From: a virus
Length of the DNA stretch: 57,326 nt
Virus record (IMG/VR): IMGVR_UViG_3300000553_000046
Span: 1 to 57,326 of that record
Reading direction: 5' to 3' (one strand)
Shown here one piece after another: positions 11,601 through 19,067 of this stretch. A model generated the notes under the pieces. The model saw only the letters and a list, made by a program, of their open reading frames with translations, was not told the origin of the DNA and did no database searches. The position numbers were made by a program, and so were the translations under genes. Position 1 is the first letter of the stretch. Each line of letters begins with the position of its first letter.

Positions 11601-14600
11601 TCTCCTTTGAGTTGTGGTTCATATTTTTTAAAATCAATACCTATATTCTTTAAAAAGTTAATATAACTATCAACGTTATTAGAGAATTGATGTTCAAATA
11701 TTTTATCAGAAGATTTATAAGTTCCATCTTTACTATTATAAGTAAAATAGTCAAGTCCTTTTTTAATCTTATCTACAATATTATTAAACATTTCTCGTTT
11801 AATAACTTCACTTACTCCCTTTATCATTGTATTGCTTACAATAGATTCTCCCGTAGGAAGTATAAATACTGTAACAGCATAAGGACTCTGTTTTTTATAA
11901 GATTTCCAAAACTCAGAAATAATCTGAAGTTTAGCTTTATCAACATTAGAAAAATCTACAGATCCTTCCTGATAAGACATTCCCATAATACGACTATATA
12001 ACGTCTTATAATTAATATCTTTATTTAATCCGTACTCTCCTAGTTTTATAAACATATCATCGGGATCTGTGGCATCAGATAATGTATTTAATAGTTGAAT
12101 GTTTACCTGATCTGCTGGTAAACAAATAACACCACCTACAGTAGATCTGACAGTCTTTCCAGTACTAGGATTAAGTATAGGGATTGTACCTAACATTAAT
12201 TTGACTGAAGAGTTCATATTTTTGAATGAATCAATCTTGTTTGATTCCAGATAATCTGTTTTCTCCACATTGTCTTCATCCTCATTCAGCACCGCAATTT
12301 CATTCTCATCGAATGATATGTTTTTTTCTTTTAGATATTCAATATGAGTCTGTACAATATTTCTCCAATCATTAACAACATTGTGATATAGATCAACCAT
12401 ATCATTGATTTTTCTATCTCCCTCTTCTTTTGTAATCTTTCCTTCTTCTTTATTTACTTCATGTAAGTGTCTCATCCACTGAACTCTTTTCAAGAGATCG
12501 TCTTTCAACATATTATAAAGATCATTCTTAGAAATATTATCAATATTAAATATAGATTCACCATTTCTTATAAGACTAGTAATAGTCATATAGTTCAGAT
12601 GTTGAATAATATCGTTCATCTGATTTCCAGGAATTTCATTTTTGTCTCTGAATTCAGAATCATTATATGGATCTGTATGATCTATATCTATAATGCCAAC
12701 ATTTGCATAGGATAGATTAGTTTCATAAGGAATATACTCTTTGTAATATCCATTACCAATCTTATCAAACAGCTTCTGTGTATTATTTATAGCATCTTTT
12801 CCTATAAAAAACGTCTTAATAAAATTGACAAGATCATGAAACATCTGTCCTATCCTAGATCTCTTAATATTTCTTTCAGGAGTTTTTCCATCCAACATAT
12901 AATCAACAAACTCTTCAGCTATTTCTTCTTTAATCTGTTGATCTGTAGCTGTCTTAGGATCTATCTGTTCTCCTGTAAATCTATCTGTATATTTAGGATG
13001 ACTATTTCTAAACTCATTAAGGATTGCCACTTTTTCCTCAGGAGTAGCAAACATCTTCCAGACTCCTTCGAATACCTCATGATAACCTGTTCCTATTCCA
13101 GCATTCTCATAAATATATATAGCTCCTCTCTGAAGCATTCCCCATGCTTGTTTACCATTAGTACGCTGAATGATATTCTTTAAACGATATGTAGGAAGAT
13201 TTGGAAAATTAGTTTTTAGGAAGTTCTCAAAATCAGTCCAGTTCTCAGGAGAGAATCTTCTGGCTGACTTTGCTAATGTTTCTCTGAATGCATCATCCTC
13301 TGGAGCAAAGTCTGGAATCTTGAGAGCAGGATCTGATGAATCGTATGTTTTTTCTTCTGTAGGTATAGTTATTGCTGGAGATTCAACTGTTGATTCCTGT
13401 TGGATATTAGGAATGAATTTACTAAGAATAGATTTAAACAATATATCCTGAACATCATTAATATCTATATGCTTATCCTTACTAAAAGCATCCGCAACAT
13501 CTATTGGTATAATAGGATTATATACTTTATCTTTAATTAAATTATCTAACAAAGTTTTAAACTGCACTGGATCTTTTAAATTTAATCCTTTAGCTAATTC
13601 TCTAGCTTTATCTAAATTTAACGAAAAAAAGGCATCACCGTATGTAGAGATGGGAAGTGTCTCAGTTGTACCATCTAGTTTAAATTTAGAAGAAGGAGTT
13701 TCAGCATCAACCTTCTTATCAAAAGCAAGAGGTTTATTATCATTCTTAAGTGGAGTAACTATTTTCTTTAGAGTAATCTCATCTGGTTTTATAGTGGCAT
13801 GAATAGCACTATCTGCATCATCTGATACAGAGATATAAAAATCTTTCCTATTAATATCTCCCTCGTCTCTTATTGCTTTAAAAGGAGTAGTTAAAGGAAT
13901 ATCTCCTCTGGAAGCTCCATCTTCTTTATCTGTTTGATTACTGGAAACAAATTTATTAGATAGAAGATACGTTTGATAGTTTTGCCAGGTTCTTACTTGA
14001 AGTTTTCCATCTACATCAACTTTCACTATCTCATTATATTGAGTACGAGAAGTAGAGTTTGTTAACTTAGCATCAATATTGTGATATATATTTTGTAGAG
14101 CCTTAATAATAGCGTTCTTACTATCAACTAATCCATCAGGAGTAAATAAATAACTTTCCTTACCTATAAATAGTGTAGGAATAAGTTCATCTTTATCGTT
14201 CTGTATATTTTTAAAATATACATTAGATTTATTAAACTTTTGATTTCTAGAATCATCTTTAATAATCCCCCAATATACAATAGATTTTAACCAGTTAAAT
14301 TTTGTTTTTAACACTGAATCTTTTGCATCACTCTCAAGATCTTTTGTCAATTGATGCAATACATCAAATATTGTATTAGCTTCTTTACTGTTAAGTAATC
14401 TACTAAAGACTTTAACAATACCTAATCCAGGAATTCTTAATAATGTAAAACCTTTAGGAACTTTCATAGATACAGTGCCCTCGTGTTTATCTTCACTAAG
14501 AGTAACTACTTCTAATAAGTTATCACTTATTAATTGTTCAGATGTAATAAGTTGTGCATCTTCTACTGAGGTACGTGTATTATAGTTAATTATAGGTTTA

Positions 14601-17600
14601 CTATTATTATCTTTTTTAATTTCTTCATTTTCATCAATTTCATATTCATATATAGGGCTTCCAAAAGACATATAGAAATTCTTTGGACTTTGAAGAGTAT
14701 TACTGGCTAATACTTCATCTCTTTGTTTAATATATTGTGTCTCAAGATTTTTAATTATAGCAGGATCAGTAGTTTCTCTAAACATTGTATCTAGCTTGCC
14801 ATTATAGTTAGCTGTTAAATGACCATCTTTATCAGGTTGAGGCATTGCCTGACATAATACATTATTCAAAGGATCTGAGGTTATTTCTTTTCCTTTCTGA
14901 TCAACTAATTTACCATCAGAGTTTACAATTACTCTGATTACCATACGATCCCATTTATAATGATCAGTTTCTGTTTTTAGAAGATGTTTCATTAATCCTT
15001 TAAGACCAAGTTGTTCTTCTGTATTCAGAGTGATATCGATTGTCTTAAAGTTTTTTCTTTCTTCAGGACTCATCTTACCCCACTTAATACCAAAGTTATC
15101 TGTTCTTATCTGATGTGGAGGTCTATCAGGATTAGGCTTAGTACCATTAACGACATTAAAATCATCCTTCTTATTTGGAGATTCGTAAGGAGGTCTATCG
15201 TGATCAGGAACTTCTTGATCACTATATGATTCATTAATCTTTCTAGCTTGACTTGCTACTTTCTTTTCCTGAATTTTTTGTTGTTTATACTTCTCAGCTA
15301 ATGTTTTAAATCTATCTAATATCTTGTTTTGAGCAACAAGATGTGCAGATTCCTCATCATACCATTCCTGTAATTTACTAATTCTATCTTTAACATCTGC
15401 TAAATCAGAGTCACTAATACTGGTATACTTTTCCTTACCTTCTAGACTCTCAATGAATGAATTGTCTATAATAAAATCCTTAGCTTCCTGAAAATGTGTA
15501 AAGTCTTGATTTGCAATTTCATTAAACCATTCTTTAACAGCATCTGTATATCCAAATGTATCATCTGGTAAGGTTTTCTGTAATACAGAGACCAACTTAG
15601 TTATCAGACCTTGTATTCCTTTAGATATGTTATTAAGTTCATCAATACTCTTTTGGATCTGTATCTGTAGTTCAGTTGTCAGGTTTATTTCATTTTCAAT
15701 TTCTTTCATGAACTCGTTACCATCCTCAGAATAACTATCGATATTATCCTTCATCTCCTGGATGTAAGCTAGTTCCGTATCTAGTGTATCTGATTGAGTT
15801 GTTAGAGTTTTGATTTCGTTTTCAATAGTAGTTTTAAGAGTATTTAGTTTTTTAATACTGGTAACTCCTAAAGCAGTTAATTGTTGCTTGCTAATTTTAC
15901 TACTAACTAATGTAGTAGCTATATTATTTAAAGTCTGTTTATGACTATCAATTGTTTTCTTAATCTCTGTTTGATGAGATGCAACTTCATTATAGAGGTC
16001 GTTAATAATTTTCAATCGATTAACTCGTCTACTTGCCTGATCCAGTTTAGTTTTACCAGATGTATTTCTTTTAGCAATATCCTCAACATCTTCTTTACTC
16101 TGAGTACGATTTAATGAAAATACTCCTTCTTTAAATTTAGAAGAATTGAAATGAAACTGATCAAGACCAATCTCTTTACTTACTGATTTACCGTTCCTAT
16201 CAGAATAGACAAAAGTTAATTTATCTGTTCTATAATCATATTGTATTTTCCCAGGAATCTTATTGTCTTCATAGAAGTTATCTTTATTATTTTTCTTTCC
16301 AATATTCCAATAGACAACTGTATCAGGATGTTGTACAATATTCCTAAAATAGAATCTAGAGTTCTCACTTTTATTGATATCAGAAACCTTTCCCAGTTTG
16401 TATTTCTCTAATTCATCTTCCTTTATATCTCTAATAGAGTCATTGGAATCTTTGATTTTAACAGTGCCTTCTGTATCACCTTTGCCTAATATTGTTAATT
16501 TAGGAAATCCTAATGAGCCATCTTCCTGTTCAATATGACCTAAATAATATTCTTCACCAACCTCTATATCTCTTGGACCATTAAGTGTATTTACTTTAAT
16601 AATTTCTTTCTTAGGAGGATTTTCTCTTAGTTCTTTTTCGAGAGCATTGTTTTTAATAGTCTCTACAAGTTTATCCTTTACTTCATTCCAGGTATCTTGT
16701 ACAGCATCTTTATTTGTATGAAGAAGATATGCAGTGGCACTCTTCTCAATATCATCTTTGAGAAGTTTATTTTGACTTTCTATTTTTGTAGCTTTCTCTG
16801 CAGATGCAGGATCGGTTCCAAGAGTAGTTAATTCCATCTGATTTCTTTCTAGTGCTGTCTTTGCCCAGACAGTCTTAGCAGCATCATTATAGGATTGAAC
16901 TTTCAAATCTTCCTTAAACTGATTATAAACTTGTGATTCAGTTTTGTTCTTAAGATCAACATTGTCAAGATTTAAAAATGTTCCATAACGTTGATCTACT
17001 GTATTATACACTTTATGTAAAGCATCGACCATAGAAAGAGATCTTCCTAATATTGCATCTGGAGTTTGTTCAATACCATTGAGAGTATCATTTTCTCTGT
17101 TTACTTCCTTCTTTGCTTTCTCAGATTCAAATTTTAGTAGTTTTTGAAAAGTTTCTTTACCTTGAGCATCCTGAAAGAATGTGTATGCTAAATTTTGAAA
17201 TGACTCATTTTTAATATCTTCAATTACCTTATTAGCAGCATTAACTTTATCAATATCATCTGTACTATTAATAACTCCATATGCATCCAATATCTTTGCA
17301 TGATTGATTAGTGTACCAGCAAACGCAGAACCAAGTTGAGCTAACTTATTTTGATCGAATGTAGCTTTTCCATCTGCAATAACTACTTTTCCTTTTCCAT
17401 CTTTTTGAAGCATATCACCCATGCTATAGTAGAACTTTCTATTTGCTATAGTCTGATTCAAATCTTTTAAAAAAGATTTATTTGCTTTATCCTGATTAGA
17501 AACTTCTTGCTTTATTATACTTTTTCCTACACCAAATAAGGAAGTGATAATGCCTTGAATAGTTCCCAGAGCTAAGTTATTCTGACCATTAGGATCAGAA

Positions 17601-19063
17601 TAGTTTTTAATAAATTCTTTCCAAAGATTAGCACCACTAAGATCTCCATATTCAACATGTTTATTTCCCTGATCATCTTCCACAATCTTTCCAGATTTAG
17701 CTTCTTCAACCATTCTACCAATAGCTACCTGAAGACTTTCAGAATGACCATGTTCAAACCCTGTACCTACTACCTTTGCAGTGTTATATAGAAAACCTTT
17801 TCCTGTAGTATTTGCAGTTGTAAGAGCTCCTTCTGATAGTTTAGCAATTCCTTCTTCCCCTATTTCTTCTGTGAGAATTTTGCTAAGAGCTTTATTTACA
17901 GCTTTTGTAGAAGCATATATTTGTGGAACCTCAATTAGTGATGTAATTAATGCAAATGGAGAATTTAGAATAAATGCATCCTTACCTCCTTCTACAGCTT
18001 TGTCATTTATTTCATCATCAGAAAGAGTATTTAATCCATCTGCTCGTTGTTCTATTAATGCTTTTTTAATAGCTACTTGAGACTCTCTCGCATTTAATGC
18101 GTTTTGAGCAGTAGCATTGATTGTTGTAAGTTCACCAAATTGAGTCATGTGTACAATACTCTTAAACTTATCAGCATTTGTTCCAAGACTACCCACAGCA
18201 TATTTAACTCCTGTACCAGACATTTCTGCAGCAACGGTTCCTTCTTCAATAACTTTTTCAGTTAATATCTTACCTAATTTAGAATAATCATTTCCACTAT
18301 TGGCAATAGATTGAATAAGTTTAGAACCTATGCCTGTAGCTTCCACACTACCTCCTTTCATCATTGTACCAAATAAACCTAATCCTTTAGCTTCCAGAAA
18401 ACCAGGAGCAATTGTGGCTACCGTAAGAGCAAGACGATCTATCGCATCATCTAACCACCAATCAGTAGTTCCTAACTTATCCCAAATATTTCCCTTAGTA
18501 TATTTATCTGATTTATATATAGGAGAACGTTCTTGAACATTTTCTTTCCATACATCAGCTAACTGATCCACAAAATTATCTGTCATTAATGAGAAAGCAT
18601 GACCATCATTAATAACTTTACCATCTCCTCCAACTGCTTCATTCGCTATATTAATTGCACCTCCACCCAATGCCGCAACAGCTCCACCAAGAAATCCAGC
18701 AGTTTGTAATGTATAACTTAATGTTTTTTCTACAAGATTATCTGTAGCATTCTTAGTTCTCTCCCAACCAGTCTGTCCCCATCTGGCAGCATCTTCCATA
18801 TTTATACCAGGAACATAACTCTTATATCTTTTGTTTGCATCTAGTTCTTCTCCTGAAATAACATCTGCATGATTTTCCCACGTAGAGTCAGCACTTGCTT
18901 GACTAAATATATTTAAATCAGAATCCTTATCAGTATTAGTAGGAGTATATGGAGTAGGAGCTTTAATATTACTACTCTGTGTATTCTCTGTCAATGCTGG
19001 ATCTACTGGTGATAAGTTTGTATTACTTATCATGGGAACATTAAGTCCATTAAAATCTGGCAT
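5684..19063 (-). CDS. Giant virion polyprotein: zincin-like site, virion RNA polymerase, C-terminal NADAR domain (4459 aa)
   Basis: One uninterrupted frame of 4459 codons. Residues 1-700 contain hydrophobic, Gly/Ala-rich segments (AGFLGGAVAALGG near 120) that could contact a membrane. Residues about 1000-1270 are predicted coiled coil. At 1995-1999 is a zincin-like site, YHEVFEGVW (HExxE rather than HExxH), followed near 2045 by an EEIAEEFVDYM helix that could supply a further ligand. Residues roughly 2400-3900 correspond to the crAss-phage single-chain RNA polymerase: the catalytic metal motif is Asp3374-Phe-Asp3376-Ile-Asp3378 (GSDFDIDKLS), with an upstream KISGKQVVQ segment suggesting the other double-psi barrel. 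Residues about 4310-4459 form a NADAR/YbiA-like domain: LSNF at 4323-4326, VEHAYQ with Glu4342, and a final W-x-x-N-x-x-K-A-L-M-x-I-R. The known phi14:2 polymerase is about half this length. Likely role: ejected with the DNA to transcribe early genes. The NADAR fusion suggests reversal of ADP-ribosylation. Confidence 0.85.
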   Translation of the reverse strand: MPDFNGLNVPMISNTNLSPVDPALTENTQSSNIKAPTPYTPTNTDKDSDLNIFSQASADSTWENHADVISGEELDANKRYKSYVPGINMEDAARWGQTGWERTKNATDNLVEKTLSYTLQTAGFLGGAVAALGGGAINIANEAVGGDGKVINDGHAFSLMTDNFVDQLADVWKENVQERSPIYKSDKYTKGNIWDKLGTTDWWLDDAIDRLALTVATIAPGFLEAKGLGLFGTMMKGGSVEATGIGSKLIQSIANSGNDYSKLGKILTEKVIEEGTVAAEMSGTGVKYAVGSLGTNADKFKSIVHMTQFGELTTINATAQNALNARESQVAIKKALIEQRADGLNTLSDDEINDKAVEGGKDAFILNSPFALITSLIEVPQIYASTKAVNKALSKILTEEIGEEGIAKLSEGALTTANTTGKGFLYNTAKVVGTGFEHGHSESLQVAIGRMVEEAKSGKIVEDDQGNKHVEYGDLSGANLWKEFIKNYSDPNGQNNLALGTIQGIITSLFGVGKSIIKQEVSNQDKANKSFLKDLNQTIANRKFYYSMGDMLQKDGKGKVVIADGKATFDQNKLAQLGSAFAGTLINHAKILDAYGVINSTDDIDKVNAANKVIEDIKNESFQNLAYTFFQDAQGKETFQKLLKFESEKAKKEVNRENDTLNGIEQTPDAILGRSLSMVDALHKVYNTVDQRYGTFLNLDNVDLKNKTESQVYNQFKEDLKVQSYNDAAKTVWAKTALERNQMELTTLGTDPASAEKATKIESQNKLLKDDIEKSATAYLLHTNKDAVQDTWNEVKDKLVETIKNNALEKELRENPPKKEIIKVNTLNGPRDIEVGEEYYLGHIEQEDGSLGFPKLTILGKGDTEGTVKIKDSNDSIRDIKEDELEKYKLGKVSDINKSENSRFYFRNIVQHPDTVVYWNIGKKNNKDNFYEDNKIPGKIQYDYRTDKLTFVYSDRNGKSVSKEIGLDQFHFNSSKFKEGVFSLNRTQSKEDVEDIAKRNTSGKTKLDQASRRVNRLKIINDLYNEVASHQTEIKKTIDSHKQTLNNIATTLVSSKISKQQLTALGVTSIKKLNTLKTTIENEIKTLTTQSDTLDTELAYIQEMKDNIDSYSEDGNEFMKEIENEINLTTELQIQIQKSIDELNNISKGIQGLITKLVSVLQKTLPDDTFGYTDAVKEWFNEIANQDFTHFQEAKDFIIDNSFIESLEGKEKYTSISDSDLADVKDRISKLQEWYDEESAHLVAQNKILDRFKTLAEKYKQQKIQEKKVASQARKINESYSDQEVPDHDRPPYESPNKKDDFNVVNGTKPNPDRPPHQIRTDNFGIKWGKMSPEERKNFKTIDITLNTEEQLGLKGLMKHLLKTETDHYKWDRMVIRVIVNSDGKLVDQKGKEITSDPLNNVLCQAMPQPDKDGHLTANYNGKLDTMFRETTDPAIIKNLETQYIKQRDEVLASNTLQSPKNFYMSFGSPIYEYEIDENEEIKKDNNSKPIINYNTRTSVEDAQLITSEQLISDNLLEVVTLSEDKHEGTVSMKVPKGFTLLRIPGLGIVKVFSRLLNSKEANTIFDVLHQLTKDLESDAKDSVLKTKFNWLKSIVYWGIIKDDSRNQKFNKSNVYFKNIQNDKDELIPTLFIGKESYLFTPDGLVDSKNAIIKALQNIYHNIDAKLTNSTSRTQYNEIVKVDVDGKLQVRTWQNYQTYLLSNKFVSSNQTDKEDGASRGDIPLTTPFKAIRDEGDINRKDFYISVSDDADSAIHATIKPDEITLKKIVTPLKNDNKPLAFDKKVDAETPSSKFKLDGTTETLPISTYGDAFFSLNLDKARELAKGLNLKDPVQFKTLLDNLIKDKVYNPIIPIDVADAFSKDKHIDINDVQDILFKSILSKFIPNIQQESTVESPAITIPTEEKTYDSSDPALKIPDFAPEDDAFRETLAKSARRFSPENWTDFENFLKTNFPNLPTYRLKNIIQRTNGKQAWGMLQRGAIYIYENAGIGTGYHEVFEGVWKMFATPEEKVAILNEFRNSHPKYTDRFTGEQIDPKTATDQQIKEEIAEEFVDYMLDGKTPERNIKRSRIGQMFHDLVNFIKTFFIGKDAINNTQKLFDKIGNGYYKEYIPYETNLSYANVGIIDIDHTDPYNDSEFRDKNEIPGNQMNDIIQHLNYMTITSLIRNGESIFNIDNISKNDLYNMLKDDLLKRVQWMRHLHEVNKEEGKITKEEGDRKINDMVDLYHNVVNDWRNIVQTHIEYLKEKNISFDENEIAVLNEDEDNVEKTDYLESNKIDSFKNMNSSVKLMLGTIPILNPSTGKTVRSTVGGVICLPADQVNIQLLNTLSDATDPDDMFIKLGEYGLNKDINYKTLYSRIMGMSYQEGSVDFSNVDKAKLQIISEFWKSYKKQSPYAVTVFILPTGESIVSNTMIKGVSEVIKREMFNNIVDKIKKGLDYFTYNSKDGTYKSSDKIFEHQFSNNVDSYINFLKNIGIDFKKYEPQLKGELLDSFKTIVTGIRDSFKNVDNIKVLSAKTLGDMDGRLKELADIQAIFDHPELESTYYNLSGDKVQSYMNPNVFSRLYNVLSNIKSLNELTNTKFRNFRYLLTDSFVKGSSEVLRRMFNLRTNDKNSGTDNVMHPVIVNGISNRLSGKDTPVSKVSSKQRFIQELNLNLNGIYSNLVPGDAALEAAMQLHDKDNPFVTADNINLNQQFDIFKLYFLAEVNMSRETERIVAEGRDNNSLRFFKDILDKDTYDKVMGDERSPEEIYDDHVEAINSSLESFFKQERDNMMEILRQYDILKHDIEGRYSLENVPIEGKTLEDIEDEIYRMSLNFAIANIELHKLIYGDPYQYQMELKRTKLFGSPKQELLYNSDKINKVLDKIYNEGFEKGDIGWIDMDKEFFNTVIYEDVLSENDLPKYDRSWKETDGATITTLKANKIFGIRTNNWTDDNEKQYRHDIAYQKLVQSMMKNGKSDEEIKEATTELEKSNPDVASTYTPRKPSASGNKDSNRSYNSIVVDKTAQFVHSFRLLHQMNASSNAIELYNKMERENIDYAIFLTGRKEGAEIVHKLYDGEKLNQTPYDTETERLDPDSPQGIIKVPFSIFGVSMDVPSKDKASTTEGSQMRAIVMMDLIQGGAPLDFIPTDERTKFNEWKNLSYDEKLTVSKLFQEMERNRTILKAKQEHGVQTLFKKLGIVKVAYGYVIDDINKLLNTLKTEVFKYNINDNIIKSFNDFKNGTTLLEATPLYSQLRSIIYSIADKQVVRTKISGKQVVQAPSTLLESKRISIKKVNGKDVYTSDVLKFYKNANGERVCQIAIPKWFDSDLSDEELLKYLNNTDEGKKILNGVAFRIPTQNKNSIDAFEIGFFLPKEMKDQVIVPSAIVKKVGSDFDIDKLSVYLKNVFTNSTGVHIVPFFGTEPEARLKFIDLFNEQLSEKEQLLNNKIITQSELSSLFSDIALGLTSDKLAKRMTPIFKSWFEDEQIDGKLSVRDIEQIFIERIEKYNKKLDKLTDKDLQDIAREEFLDKMYKESLENEYIDSLQKLVSHSLNFDRMISPNSAALLKKISEDIVTKTGQIKTDYSSLGNMLKRSFMNKLRHAFVVGRQLIAIAAVNQKGHAQRQRVLTYIDPDREISKKDRDWIGDGQIRFKDYNKTEIDGKMRAVFSLLKDAKEEHYISDINSQIIDGSVDVTADNWITGLGIRPNTLSTWLLLIDLGVPIENVAYFMNQPIINDFLRNLEAKGKKWLFDKRLYSDIKDIYSPTSEYKGVITEIPSETDLFTMLEHNKIGEKSSTMNNTQRAQQQFMLDEFLKYAKIAEHSFYVTQGSNYDTARFNDPMLIDQKQWQYTRAKNTIISSVEDLLKDSFSGDVKNHLNDIRDAFAEVLTTDKMNSRNTIYEILYPYFHLDSKTFLRISHKAVNGLIDWVMQNAGSPKFNTSIYQFLVGKDDVKSAVDDVIAYRDYVLEHPEHPLYKNTIINSIKLQSGTRKGAVNNLYIQGRDGKSYNQNLIIHGFEELKNELIDGTPEEQKLYRKLLHVAVAQSGLTVSPISFTSLLPYEDFKLMYNEAISTLDDRDLSNFNAVNAFQRINYNDNKIVPVVKASTKLIDDYLYGGKKILKLDEDFLDKKIKNAIKSGKLPKLIERNTQSQYGDSDFILYSYQQSLGSKELAKRRKAGDYSYAHKVLMKRVYTEDENGNRIPYIYTTTDSKGREYEKQLYKAINTWGDGTHANESYDKLIPEDEESTIGRPSALDNGIDKVQKIVNGQIITAEVEDQVILDMINDIKKEKDVLSDKEISTNAPMYDILKPGELLEDYSQRTENTIEELQPINIYHGKGDNINLSNFAKRPFTFEGRKYASVEHAYQTLKSGKFDEATFKRPGDFVGKRINPPKNVNRNISLSLMENLLRTSFEQNNEALKELLNTGKSKLTHIGGNDSFWESNFPKALMKIRDEMTDSNKLTTLGFSPDEIGRILKLIC

Positions 19064-19067
19064 ACTG

